From Deltaproteobacteria bacterium (GTDB lineage Bacteria > Bdellovibrionota_B > Oligoflexia > Oligoflexales > Bog-1112): DNA of 64,000 nucleotides. The DNA lies in assembly GCA_016186945.1 (NCBI GenBank), contig JACPKR010000004.1, positions 1 through 64,000 of the forward strand, in the 5' to 3' direction. The notes under the pieces were generated by a model. It made no database searches. It saw only the letters and a list, made by a program, of their open reading frames with translations, and had not been told where the DNA came from. The number at the start of each line of letters is the position of its first letter. Positions within the stretch are counted from its first letter, which is position 1. Shown one piece after another: positions 54,651 to 63,319 of this stretch. The position numbers were made by a program, and so were the translations under genes.

Positions 54651-55439
54651 ATGCTGCAAAACGTCCACACATCACTGTCGGGAGCCTTGGCGCAAGAACG
54701 TGTCCTTGAAATCATTGCCAATAACCTTGCGAATCTAAATACCGTCGGATTTAAGGAAGAAAATGTAACCTTCAAACTTTTGACACCTGAGCCTAACCAG
54801 TATTATACGGAACCGCTTCCCGAAGAAAATTTCCGCATCACGCTTGAAGACGTCCTTCCCCTCAGAGGAAACGAAAACAAATATGTCGGGATTGCGGAAG
54901 TGAGCCGCAACGAATTACAGGGCAGCCCGTCTGAAACCAAAAACCCACTCGACGTCATGATCGAAGGAGGGGGTTACTTTGCTGTCCATACACCTTCCGG
55001 TATCCGCTACACACGAGCAGGCTCGTTTTCACTCAGCACGGAAGGCGGCCTGGTCGACAAATGGGGACACCCCGTTCTCGGAGAACGTGGCAATATCTTC
55101 CTGTCAGGTGCAAAAGTAGAGATCAATCACTTGGGAGAAGTTTATCAGAACGGAGAATTTATCGACCGCCTGCAAGTTCATACATTCAAGGACAATACGC
55201 TCCTGGAGAAGGTCGGCCTGAACCACTACTTCTACCACGGCCCAGAGGAAGATGACAGCGTGGTCGCCTTTCCCACAGTTAAGCAAGGCTATCTGGAATC
55301 TTCCAATGTCAACGCGATCAAGAATTTGACGAACATGATCATTGCTCATCGTTCCTACGAAGCTTACCAGAAGGCAATCAAGAACTACGACTCTATGATG
55401 GAAAAATCAAGCAACACTCTCGGAGACACTAAAGGGTAA
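54651..55439 (+). CDS. flgF: Flagellar basal-body rod protein FlgF
   Basis: Proximal rod component; 262 residues. N-terminal ALAQERVLEIIANNLANLNT (rod/hook family motif) and C-terminal SNVNAIKNLTNMIIAHRSYE. Central text DVMIEGGGYFAVHTPSGIRY with YTRAGSFSLSTEGGLV. GGAGGAAAGG precedes ATG. First gene of the flagellar operon, 18 bp before flgG. Confidence 0.93.
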   Translation: MLQNVHTSLSGALAQERVLEIIANNLANLNTVGFKEENVTFKLLTPEPNQYYTEPLPEENFRITLEDVLPLRGNENKYVGIAEVSRNELQGSPSETKNPLDVMIEGGGYFAVHTPSGIRYTRAGSFSLSTEGGLVDKWGHPVLGERGNIFLSGAKVEINHLGEVYQNGEFIDRLQVHTFKDNTLLEKVGLNHYFYHGPEEDDSVVAFPTVKQGYLESSNVNAIKNLTNMIIAHRSYEAYQKAIKNYDSMMEKSSNTLGDTKG

Positions 55440-55457
55440 CAAAGGGGGGACCTCATC

Positions 55458-56237
55458 ATGATGCGTTCATTACTCACAGCAGCGACAGGCATGGAAGCCC
55501 AACAACTGAACATTGATACGATCGCCAACAACCTTGCGAACGTTAACACGACAGCCTTCAAACGCTCCCGTGCTAACTTCCACGACCTCCTTTATCAGAC
55601 CCTTAGAGCGCCGGGGCAAAGTGCGACAACGGGAAACGTTGTCCCCGGTGGAATTCAAATCGGCACGGGAGTCAAGTTGTCTTCCGTCGACAAGATGTTT
55701 ACAGAAGGTGCCATTCAAGTGACGGGGAATGACCTGGACTTCATGATTGAAGGAGACGGCTTCTTCCGCCTACAGAAAGATGACGGGGAAGTCGTATACA
55801 CACGCAACGGGCACTTCAGCAAGGACGCCACGGGTCGCATCGTTTCCGCTGATGGGTATGCTCTATCTCCCGAAATTGTCATCCCTGCGGATGCGAAAAA
55901 TATAACCGTCGGCTATGACGGCACTGTAACGATTAAAATCGAGGGAGAAACCCAAGAACTCGGGCAAATCCTATTGGCATCCTTTATCAACCCTACGGGA
56001 CTTGTCTCCCTAGGGGGCAACAACTTTGCAACGTCCCGAGCGAGTGGGGAACCGATCGTAGGTGCGCCCAACCAAGGGGGCATGGGGAAAATCGGTCAGG
56101 CAGAGCTGGAAAGCTCGAACGTCAATATCGTTGAAGAAATGGTCAACATGATCACTGGGCAGCGAGCCTACGAAATTAGCTCGAAAGTCATTCAGACGGG
56201 TGACCAGATGCTTCAAACCACCAACGGCATAAGGTAA
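55458..56237 (+). CDS. flgG: Flagellar distal rod protein FlgG
   Basis: 259 residues; the distal rod subunit. N-terminal TAATGMEAQQLNIDTIANNL then ANVNTTAFKRSRANF, FMIEGDGFFRLQKDDGEVVY and C-terminal ESSNVNIVEEMVNMITGQRA. Two ATG codons in tandem (55458 and 55461). Followed directly by a repeat element into the flgA frame. Confidence 0.95.
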   Translation: MMRSLLTAATGMEAQQLNIDTIANNLANVNTTAFKRSRANFHDLLYQTLRAPGQSATTGNVVPGGIQIGTGVKLSSVDKMFTEGAIQVTGNDLDFMIEGDGFFRLQKDDGEVVYTRNGHFSKDATGRIVSADGYALSPEIVIPADAKNITVGYDGTVTIKIEGETQELGQILLASFINPTGLVSLGGNNFATSRASGEPIVGAPNQGGMGKIGQAELESSNVNIVEEMVNMITGQRAYEISSKVIQTGDQMLQTTNGIR

Positions 56238-56244
56238 TCGTGTA

Positions 56245-56372
56245 ATGCGTAAGCCACTTGGGGCAAATAGGGAGAGGGGGGTTTGGGGGGCGAGTGAAGC
56301 GTCGCCTCCCCCGGATTTCTTGGATGAACCAGCTGCGCAGTTTCCTCCAAACCACCTCCTTGCCCCAAGCAC
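56245..56372 (+). repeat. Composite G-rich/GGAGGAA repeat between flgG and flgA
   Basis: Cleanest form of the element: GCGTAAGCCACTTGGGGCAA, GGGAGAGGGGGGTTTGGGGG with hairpin CGAGTGAAGCGTCG, then TTTCTTGGATGAACCAGCTG/TTTCCTCCAAACCACCTCC and TTGCCCCA. No CCGCGG palindrome is inserted. It lies 7 bp behind the flgG stop and overlaps the flgA coding start. Confidence 0.9.
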
Positions 56373-57132
56373 TCTTGTGTTTTTACTCCTCAGCATCAGA
56401 GCATGGGGCACGGAGTTGCCGAATATGAATCTCGACACCCAGGCTCATGAAAAGCAAGAACTGTCGGCAGAAGAAGTGAGTAAGACGCTGGAGGACATCC
56501 TTCAGGCAAGAAACCTGGAGTTCGAAGACCGTCGTCTTGTACTTTCAAGACTTACGCTTCAAGACAAGGTGGAAACTGACTCCCAACCCTTCGTGTTGGA
56601 ATTCCCGGCATTGGACAGCCTCTTGACAAAGGGCCTAGGCGACCCTCGCCAATTACGACGTGTGTCCTTACTGGAAGTTGTTTTGAGACCTGTCAGGGAC
56701 CGTTCTCGGGAGCAACATTTTCAAGTGCTAGCTCGTCTTGACGTGGAACGGAAAGTTTTGGTTGCGAAGGAATCCTTGAACCGTGACACGGAGCTTAGCC
56801 CTCACCATCTGGAATGGATATGGAAAGAGGATCGAAGTTTGCAAGGTGATTTGCTCAAGAACACCGAAGATGTTGTGGGTCTAGTGGCAAAACGTCCTCT
56901 CATCAAAGGCCAGGTCGTGCTGCTTAGTTATTTTCAAAAAAAGATTGCAATCAAACGCGGGCAAGTGGTGAGGGTGAATCTGGATCTATCTTCGATTTCC
57001 ATTTCCAGTCATGTGAAGGCCCTTGAAGACGGCATCGTCGGGCAAGATATCCAGGTGCTGCATCCTGTGACAAAAAAAGTCTTACAAGCAAAGGTGATTT
57101 CCGACTCCCATGTGCAAGCGATTACAAATTGA
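56245..57132 (+). CDS. flgA: Flagella basal-body P-ring formation protein FlgA, repeat-encoded N-terminus
   Basis: Periplasmic chaperone for P-ring (FlgI) assembly. The C-terminal SAF-type domain is clear (RDTELSPHHLEWIWKEDRSL, VGLVAKRPLIKGQVVLLSYF, KRGQVVRVNLDL, ALEDGIVGQDIQVLHPVTKK). Residues 1-42 come from the composite repeat (ANRERGVWGASEASPPP, FLDEPAAQFPPNHLLA), then a short hydrophobic stretch LVFLLLSIRAWG that may be the remaining part of the signal peptide. The AAGG ahead of ATG 56245 allows translation; a GTG near 56385 is an alternative start with a very short signal sequence. Confidence 0.85.
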   Translation: MRKPLGANRERGVWGASEASPPPDFLDEPAAQFPPNHLLAPSTLVFLLLSIRAWGTELPNMNLDTQAHEKQELSAEEVSKTLEDILQARNLEFEDRRLVLSRLTLQDKVETDSQPFVLEFPALDSLLTKGLGDPRQLRRVSLLEVVLRPVRDRSREQHFQVLARLDVERKVLVAKESLNRDTELSPHHLEWIWKEDRSLQGDLLKNTEDVVGLVAKRPLIKGQVVLLSYFQKKIAIKRGQVVRVNLDLSSISISSHVKALEDGIVGQDIQVLHPVTKKVLQAKVISDSHVQAITN

Positions 57133-58111
57133 GCTAATGATTCTCATGATGGTCTTGACCGGCTGTTTCGCAAAAATGCGGACAATCGGTAGCAGACCGT
57201 TACAGGTCGAGCCGAAAAACCTTCAGAAAGTAGGAAGTCCCGTCCCAGCTAAGGAGTACCCACAGCAATTCTATAGGAAAAAAACTCAGCTCGATATTCG
57301 TGAAACAGACGAACCTAGTTTAAATGGCAGTCTGTTTAATGTCGAGAATGCAAAGAACGACTTGTATAGAGACACAGCCCCCGATGGGATAGGGAATGTC
57401 GTGGCTATCGCTGTAGTGATCCCTCCTGTCGAAGGAAAGACGGCTGAGGCCAAGGAACAAACAGAGGAGGAAAAGAAGGCTGCTGAGGATGAACTCATCA
57501 AAGACTTTCCTGAGCTTGAACCCCCAACCGATCAGTCTAAGCGTCTCCTTCGTAGCTTCAACATGAAGATTGCGAAGACGTATCCCAACGGGGACGTGCT
57601 TGCGGTTTACACAAGAAGTTCCGAGACAGACTTTGAAGTCAAAGCTGTTGAAGTGTCCGCTAGGATCCCCTACGAGAAACTTGTGAGCTTGGAAGGAGTT
57701 ACCACTAAAGACTTGCGTGACGTGAAATTCCGATCCTCAGATTCCAAGGAAAGCGTCGAGCGCGTTTCGACAACATGGGAGGACGAATATACCTTGCGCA
57801 TCAGTGGCTTTACCGAAGCGCAGTCGAAGGAAGCCTCGGAACTTAACCTAAAACGTCAACAGCTTTTGCAGCTACGGCAAAATATGTACGATCGTCTGAA
57901 AACGTTCAGCTCTGAAAGAGGCACTATCGCGAAGGAACGAGACAAACTTCTGAAAGAACGCAAGGATGAGAAAGAAGAAATGGAAAAACTCAAAACGAAG
58001 ATCAAGGAGCTGGAAGATTCCCTAACCGCCAAGGACCAAGTGATCAAGGAACAAGAAGCAAAAATGGGAGAGTTAGAGAAGAAAGCTCCTGAAGGAACGA
58101 CCACGCAATGA
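57110..58111 (+). CDS. flgH: FlgH-like L-ring lipoprotein with C-terminal coiled coil
   Basis: Outer-membrane flagellar ring protein candidate by position and sequence. A lipobox occurs at MMVLTGCF; FlgH-type text follows: NGSLFNVENAKNDLYRDTAP, GIGNVVAIAVV, and later FEVKAVEVSARIPYEKLVSL and VTTKDLRDVKF. Family proteins are about 230 residues; this one has 333, with a coiled-coil tail (residues about 245-325, KERDKLLKERKDEKEEMEKL) and a K/E-rich insert near residue 105. The first 23 bases overlap flgA; the last 4 overlap flgI. Confidence 0.75.
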   Translation: MCKRLQIELMILMMVLTGCFAKMRTIGSRPLQVEPKNLQKVGSPVPAKEYPQQFYRKKTQLDIRETDEPSLNGSLFNVENAKNDLYRDTAPDGIGNVVAIAVVIPPVEGKTAEAKEQTEEEKKAAEDELIKDFPELEPPTDQSKRLLRSFNMKIAKTYPNGDVLAVYTRSSETDFEVKAVEVSARIPYEKLVSLEGVTTKDLRDVKFRSSDSKESVERVSTTWEDEYTLRISGFTEAQSKEASELNLKRQQLLQLRQNMYDRLKTFSSERGTIAKERDKLLKERKDEKEEMEKLKTKIKELEDSLTAKDQVIKEQEAKMGELEKKAPEGTTTQ

Positions 58112-59121
58112 GATTGAAATGTAACATTTTTAGCGCCGTCATTACTTTCGTAGTTGCCCATACTTTATTTGCACAAACAAAACTAAAAGACCTAGTCAAC
58201 GTCAAGGGCGTGCGGTCTAACCAGCTCATCGGTTACGGACTCGTCATGGGACTTACTGCAACGGGAGATTCAAACTCTGCGACGACTCGACGAAGTGCCG
58301 CATCCATGTTGCGAAAAATGGGGCTGAAGGCCAGTGAGAACGAAATTGCACTGGGAAACGTGGCTTCTATCATCGCCACTGCGGAACTTCCCCCTTTCGC
58401 ACGCATCGGTGACAAAATCGATGTCAGGATCTCCGCAAATAGCGATGCAAAAAGCCTGGCAGGAGGCACCTTGCTTCAAACCCACATGCGGGCAGGGGAC
58501 GGTAAAACTTATGTCATTGCTCAGGGAGCGGTTGTCATCGGGCAAGCAGACGGGCAGGGTGCGAGAGTCCTAACCGTTGCGAGAGTCCCCCAAGGAGGGG
58601 TTGTGGAAAACGAATTTTCCCCCGATTTTGCACATAAGGATGTTGTGCGGTTAAGTCTGAAACATCCCGATTTTACGACCAACTATCGAATTGTTAAAGC
58701 CATCAACGCACACTTCAAGGGATTCTATGCAGACTCCCAGGACCCCACTACCGTCAATATACAGGTTCCTTTTCACTTCCGGGACCGCATTATTCCGTTT
58801 GTTTCCGAGGTCGAACAACTTAGCGTCAACATCGACCGGCGAGCAGTCGTTGTCCTCAATGAAAGGACAGGCACCGTCGTATTGGGCAGTCAGGTGACGA
58901 TCAACCCCGTTACAATCTCTCACGGTGACCTCTCCATCAAAGTCACCCAAAAAGATCAGAAAGAGGAAGCCGATCAGTCCATGCTTACCGTAAAAGGCGC
59001 TACCGTAGGTGAGTTGGTCGAGGCGCTCAACCTCTTCGGTGTTAAACCCGTCGATCTTGTTGGAATCATTCAGGCTATGCACACAGCGGGGGCCTTAAAC
59101 GGAGATCTGGAGTTCATGTAA
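58108..59121 (+). CDS. flgI: Flagellar P-ring protein FlgI
   Basis: 337 residues, periplasmic P-ring subunit. Signal peptide residues 1-22 (ending LFAQT); text KLKDLVNVKGVRSNQLIGYG, GLVMGLTATGDS, GTLLQTHMRAGDGKTYVIAQ, GRVVVLNERTGTVVLG-type (here RAVVVLNERTGTVV) and GATVGELVEALNLFGVKPVD. Overlap ATGA with the FlgH-like gene. Confidence 0.96.
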   Translation: MRLKCNIFSAVITFVVAHTLFAQTKLKDLVNVKGVRSNQLIGYGLVMGLTATGDSNSATTRRSAASMLRKMGLKASENEIALGNVASIIATAELPPFARIGDKIDVRISANSDAKSLAGGTLLQTHMRAGDGKTYVIAQGAVVIGQADGQGARVLTVARVPQGGVVENEFSPDFAHKDVVRLSLKHPDFTTNYRIVKAINAHFKGFYADSQDPTTVNIQVPFHFRDRIIPFVSEVEQLSVNIDRRAVVVLNERTGTVVLGSQVTINPVTISHGDLSIKVTQKDQKEEADQSMLTVKGATVGELVEALNLFGVKPVDLVGIIQAMHTAGALNGDLEFM

Positions 59122-59124
59122 GGG

Positions 59125-59436
59125 GTGCCCGTGGACATTAAACCTGTGGGAGTGGATACCGGACCGATCGCCAATCCACAGCTTCACGAAGTTGCTGAGG
59201 AGTTCGAAGCCCTCTTCCTTGACATCGTCATGAGAGCTATGCGTAAAAGCGTGACCAAATCGGGGTTTATCGACGGAGGAAACGCTGAGGAAATCTACGC
59301 GAGTATGTTGGATTCGGAATACGCCAAGCTTATGTCAAAACAGGGCGTTTCCGGCCTTGCCGATAATATCGAACGCCAGCTCAACCAGATGCAGGGACGG
59401 CATGCCTATAAACCCCCTCGCCTTGCCCCGCCCTAA
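59125..59436 (+). CDS. flgJ: FlgJ-type rod-binding protein (N-terminal domain only)
   Basis: 103 residues with the rod-capping domain: EVAEEFEALFLDIVMRAMRK and GGNAEEIYASMLDSEYAKLM followed by GVSGLADNIERQL. The muramidase domain of enterobacterial FlgJ is absent, as in many deltaproteobacteria. GTG start three bp behind flgI with GGGG upstream. A separate peptidoglycan hydrolase must do the wall step. Confidence 0.9.
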   Translation: MPVDIKPVGVDTGPIANPQLHEVAEEFEALFLDIVMRAMRKSVTKSGFIDGGNAEEIYASMLDSEYAKLMSKQGVSGLADNIERQLNQMQGRHAYKPPRLAPP

Positions 59437-59515
59437 GGAGGTAAAAAGTTTCCACCTGGAGTCATTGCCTGGTCGGACAAAAAAATGGAAAATAATGTCA
59501 GGGTTAATAAATTCC

Positions 59516-59612
59516 TTTTGGGAAAAAGAATTTGTGGAGAGGACCTTTTTTGAAAAAAAGTTCCCCTCCACGCCTCCCCCCAAAAAACTTTAATTGATTA
59601 TCCTGGGAAAAG
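59516..59612. repeat. AT-rich inverted-repeat element, truncated copy
   Basis: Contains GGGAAAAAGAATTTGTGGAG, CCTTTTTTGAAAAAAAGTTC and CTCCACGCCTCCCCCCAAAA followed by TTGATTATCC, the order seen in the 39376 copy with the centre missing. It sits between flgJ and flgM, 10 bp ahead of flgM, so it may change flgM expression. Confidence 0.8.
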
Positions 59613-59621
59613 GATGGAATT

Positions 59622-59969
59622 ATGAAAGTAAGCAACGAGGCAGCGACTCCCTCCGTAAACCGTGAACAGAGTACCCAGGCAAGCGAAAAGACTAAGAAAA
59701 CCAGCGCAACAAAAAGCCTGCAAAAAACCACCGGAGCGGACACAACGGCAACGGATTACGATGTGAACCTATCCCAAGGGTCGAAGGAACTTACACAAGC
59801 CTATGAGAAAGCTTTTGCCATTGCCAAAAACACACCCGACGTTCGTGAAGACAAGGTAAAGGAACTCAAAGAGAAAATCAGTAAAGGACTTTATCGCATC
59901 GACTCCGGTGCGGTAGCTGACGGCATTTTGAAAGAAGCAGTAAGGGATCGTCTAGCAACACGAGAATAG
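59622..59969 (+). CDS. flgM: Anti-sigma-28 factor FlgM
   Basis: Holds sigma-28 (FliA) inactive until the hook is complete. 115 residues with a Thr/Lys/Ser-rich, probably unfolded N-terminus and the C-terminal FlgM motif VREDKVKELKEKISKGLYRI followed by DSGAVADGILKEAV. Placed between rod genes and flgN-flgK, the usual location. Confidence 0.9.
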   Translation: MKVSNEAATPSVNREQSTQASEKTKKTSATKSLQKTTGADTTATDYDVNLSQGSKELTQAYEKAFAIAKNTPDVREDKVKELKEKISKGLYRIDSGAVADGILKEAVRDRLATRE

Positions 59970-59973
59970 ACTT

Positions 59974-60540
59974 ATGAGCCAATCGCAAAGCAAAACTTGG
60001 GAGTCATGGTCGGCGATAGTGCTGACTTTAATCGCTGATGTCGAGCAACTGATGGCAGCATTCAAAGTGCTTCCTGACAACATTCAAAAGGAGCATGCCG
60101 CTGCACTGTCACGAGATATTGAGGCTCTGGAACATGTGGGACAGGAGAAGCAAAAGATCGCCTCTCAAATTAAGCAGGCTTATGCGAAGTTGGGAGATAG
60201 CATCCGTGCCTCGTTTGGAGGCGAGCTTAGGAACCTGTCAGACTGTTTGAAAGCCGTCGCTAAGGAAGCGTCCGTTCTGAACACACTTCAGCCGAAAAAT
60301 GACAACTATCAGAAGCTTCTCCAAAGGTTTGAAACAAAAGTTCACAGGATGGTGGCCCTATCCCAAGAAGTCCGTCCGCACATGGAACGCAACAAGCTTG
60401 TCCTCGACAGACTTCTCAGCTTCCAGAGGCAGAGCCTGCAATTCTGGACTGATCTTGTGCGTGAACGCTCTTCCTTCTATGGGGCGAAGGGCAAAAAAGT
60501 CTCCGTCGACACGGCGATCCAACTTAACGTTGAGGTCTAA
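59974..60540 (+). CDS. flgN: FlgN-family flagellar export chaperone
   Basis: 188-residue helical protein, FlgN-like by its coiled structure (LMAAFKVLPDNIQKEHAAAL, IEALEHVGQEKQKIASQIKQ, VLDRLLSFQRQSLQFWTDLV) and its place directly ahead of flgK. It should guard the hook-associated proteins FlgK and FlgL before export. It shares one base with the flgK start. Confidence 0.8.
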   Translation: MSQSQSKTWESWSAIVLTLIADVEQLMAAFKVLPDNIQKEHAAALSRDIEALEHVGQEKQKIASQIKQAYAKLGDSIRASFGGELRNLSDCLKAVAKEASVLNTLQPKNDNYQKLLQRFETKVHRMVALSQEVRPHMERNKLVLDRLLSFQRQSLQFWTDLVRERSSFYGAKGKKVSVDTAIQLNVEV

Positions 60541-61955
60541 TGAGCGGGCTTAACCAAACTCTAAACATCAGCGATCAGTCCCTCTTTGCATCACGTCAGG
60601 GAATTGACACAACCGCTCACAATATTGCAAACGCACAGACAGAAGGATATTCCCGCCAGGCTGTGAAAATTAACGCGCGCGACCCTATTCTGAAACAGGG
60701 CCTGCTTGTGGGAAGTGGAGCCTATGTTGCCTCCATAGGCAGAGCGCATGATCGCTTTATCGAAAGGCAGGTAAATGGGGCTGGCTCTGCCCATGGCGAG
60801 AGCGAGGGAAAATACAATGCCTATGTAGAACTTGAGGGTCTTTTTAGTCCGGAGCTTGCCACGAATCTGTCGCAGCAGCTTGATCACTTTTTCGATGCCC
60901 TACAAAGCCTTTCTGGTCAGCCTGAAGAGATGACCGTGAGGACTGCCGTGAAGGAACGAGGTGAAAGCCTGGCTCAGTCATTCAATGAAATGGACCGCAG
61001 TTTGAAAACCTTTCGGGACAATTCCAATGAAAAATTGCGAGCCTCGGTCGACAGACTCAACGAGCTTCTGGAGAATATAGCTGGGTTGAACCTCAAAATT
61101 CAAGAAACGGAATATGGCGAGCAACGTATATCAAACGATTTGAGAGATCAGCGCGACAGGCTCGTCCGGGACCTCAGTCAGTATATGGACGTCAATTACT
61201 ATCATGATCAGTTCGGAATGCTCACACTTCGTGGGGCAGGGAGCACGCTTCTGGTAGAAAGGGGGTACGCTTCGCAATTCCGAACACGGCGCAATGACCA
61301 AGGCATGTATGACCTTGTCGTCACGGACGCCGACGGGAACATGGCTCAGGACGTCAGCCGCAAAATCGCAAGTGGTTCACTGAAAGCGATCATCGACACC
61401 CGGGATCATACGATCGGGAAACTTTTGGCACAGAACAACGACCTTGCCTTTAATTTTGCCAAGGAAGTGAACCGAGTCCATAAGGAAGGTTTTGGAATTG
61501 GCGAGTTCAGCGCGGCAAATAGTAGGAATTTTTTTGAAGAACTGAAGGATGTTCATAACGCTGCGCAAAATATCAAAATAGAGTCGACTATCCAGAATTC
61601 TGTCAACGCAATTGCTGCTGCGAGTACGCCGGAAGCAGTCGGTGACAACGTGAATATAAACAAGCTGCTGGATTTGCGTAACCATCGTTTCCTCGCCAAC
61701 GGAACAGCAACATTTCACGAATATTTTGCGAATAATGTCGGGGATCTGGGGACGGAGGCGAAGCGAGCGATGCATAGTATGGAAGCCGACCGGATTCTAT
61801 TCGACGATGTTACGGGGCGCAGGGAAAGTGTAGCAGGGGTGTCCATGGATGAGGAAGCCAGCAATATGATTCGATGGCAGGCAGCTTTCACAGCATCGTC
61901 CAAGCTGATTACAACCATAGATGAGATGTTCCAAACAGTTCTTTCCTTAAAATAG
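60540..61955 (+). CDS. flgK: Flagellar hook-associated protein 1 FlgK
   Basis: 471 residues. N-terminal FASRQGIDTTAHNIANAQTE (rod/hook-type), C-terminal VSMDEEASNMIRWQAAFTAS and KLITTIDEMFQTVLSLK. Central YSQ/LE repeats and GSTLLVERGYASQFRT. Joins hook and filament. Shorter than E. coli FlgK (547), as is usual for this family without a long D-insert. Confidence 0.95.
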   Translation: MSGLNQTLNISDQSLFASRQGIDTTAHNIANAQTEGYSRQAVKINARDPILKQGLLVGSGAYVASIGRAHDRFIERQVNGAGSAHGESEGKYNAYVELEGLFSPELATNLSQQLDHFFDALQSLSGQPEEMTVRTAVKERGESLAQSFNEMDRSLKTFRDNSNEKLRASVDRLNELLENIAGLNLKIQETEYGEQRISNDLRDQRDRLVRDLSQYMDVNYYHDQFGMLTLRGAGSTLLVERGYASQFRTRRNDQGMYDLVVTDADGNMAQDVSRKIASGSLKAIIDTRDHTIGKLLAQNNDLAFNFAKEVNRVHKEGFGIGEFSAANSRNFFEELKDVHNAAQNIKIESTIQNSVNAIAAASTPEAVGDNVNINKLLDLRNHRFLANGTATFHEYFANNVGDLGTEAKRAMHSMEADRILFDDVTGRRESVAGVSMDEEASNMIRWQAAFTASSKLITTIDEMFQTVLSLK

Positions 61956-61969
61956 CATAGGAACATTTA

Positions 61970-62869
61970 GTGAGAGTTTCCGACAGACATCGTTTCCTTA
62001 TCTCCACGAATCGGATTGAAGATGCCAAGGAGCAGAACGCCAAGGTGTTGAAGCAGTTCTCGTCACAGCGGCGTATCAACTTACCCCACGATGACCCGGT
62101 AGGAGCCTCTCAGGCTCTCAAACACACGAATCGCCTTGCAGACTTGCAGAGTCTTCATAATAACCTGCAATTTAGCAAAGGCTTTCTCTCAGTAACGGAG
62201 AGCGCTCTGTCGACGATCCAGGAAAATTTGAATCGAGCGAAAGAACTTTCAATTGGTATGGCCAGCGATACTTTCGGGCCGGATGCGCGTGCATCCACTG
62301 CCAAAGAGATAGGGGAAATTGTTAACAGTATCATTCAGATGGGCAACTCGCGTTTCGGAGCGAAATATGTTTTCTCCGGCTTTCGCACGAGTGCGCCGGC
62401 GTTTGATCGTGACGGAGTTTTTTTAGGCGATGACGGGGAGATTTTTCTCCAAACAGGAGAGGGAAAATCTCAGCGGATAAACTTTTCGGGACGGGAACTT
62501 TTCGAAGCTTCCGCGGGCGGACGGTCGGAAGATACTACGCAGATGATTGACAGCCTCTTGATTCTTAAGCGAGGGATGGAGGAGAATAACAAAGAAACCA
62601 TCCAGCAGAGCTTGGAGAGGATAGACCGGTTCATAGATAAGGCAGCTAGCATGCAAGCTAGTGTCGGGGCCATTACCAACACTTTGAGTGAAGCGGAAAA
62701 GCAGCTCGGTCTGAAGGAAGACCTTGAAAAAGAACAGCTTGCCGTCATCGAGGATGTGGACATGTTCTCAGCTTCCTCCGATTTCAAGCGCAGTGAACAG
62801 GTTCTGCAAAGCGTGTTATTGACATCGAGTAAAATGCTGCAGCCGTCGCTTTTTAACTTTCTGCAGTGA
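61970..62869 (+). CDS. flgL: Flagellar hook-associated protein 3 FlgL
   Basis: 299 residues, flagellin-like. N-terminal TNRIEDAKEQNAKVLKQFSS, INLPHDDPVGASQALKHTNR and the C-terminal DVDMFSASSDFKRSEQVLQS type end. GTG start 14 bp behind flgK. Caps the junction to the filament. Confidence 0.93.
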   Translation: MRVSDRHRFLISTNRIEDAKEQNAKVLKQFSSQRRINLPHDDPVGASQALKHTNRLADLQSLHNNLQFSKGFLSVTESALSTIQENLNRAKELSIGMASDTFGPDARASTAKEIGEIVNSIIQMGNSRFGAKYVFSGFRTSAPAFDRDGVFLGDDGEIFLQTGEGKSQRINFSGRELFEASAGGRSEDTTQMIDSLLILKRGMEENNKETIQQSLERIDRFIDKAASMQASVGAITNTLSEAEKQLGLKEDLEKEQLAVIEDVDMFSASSDFKRSEQVLQSVLLTSSKMLQPSLFNFLQ

Positions 62870-62905
62870 ATTTCACTGAGACCACTTTTACCCAGGGAGG
62901 GGTAG

Positions 62906-63190
62906 GTGCTTGTTCTAACACGGAAACTAGGTGAAGGAATCGCGATTGGTGACGACATCAAAATCATCGTCATGCAGATCAAGGGAAAACAGGTCAGACT
63001 CGGGATTAAAGCTAACCCGAACACGATCGTTCATAGAGAAGAAGTTTACCGTAGGATTCAAGATGAGAACCGAGTTGCGTCGCAAATGAGTCGAGAAGCG
63101 ATAGGAGAAGCGGCTGCGTTGATGGGAATCAGACGGACGGAAAAGAGCAATCTGCGGCTAAAGAAACGATTTCATGGAAAAAAAGACTGA
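62906..63190 (+). CDS. csrA: Carbon storage regulator CsrA
   Basis: RNA-binding translational regulator. Core LVLTRKLGEGIAIGDDIKII then IKGKQVRLGIKANPNTIVHR and EEVYRRIQDEN; RNA-binding residues L4, R6 and R44-type are conserved. At 94 residues it has a longer, basic C-terminal tail (RRTEKSNLRLKKRFHGKKD) than the usual 61-75. GTG start with AGGGAGGGG upstream. Partner of FliW encoded next. Confidence 0.95.
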   Translation: MLVLTRKLGEGIAIGDDIKIIVMQIKGKQVRLGIKANPNTIVHREEVYRRIQDENRVASQMSREAIGEAAALMGIRRTEKSNLRLKKRFHGKKD

Positions 63191-63319
63191 TTTTTGGTTA
63201 TACGTTCAATACACGGGAAATTTGCGGAACCCCTAAGTCTTGCGATAGAATAGAAAATGTAGACCAATCGTCATGAATCAAGTTTCGAGCTCCCACGCAA
63301 CAAAAAGGGAGGAGTCGCT

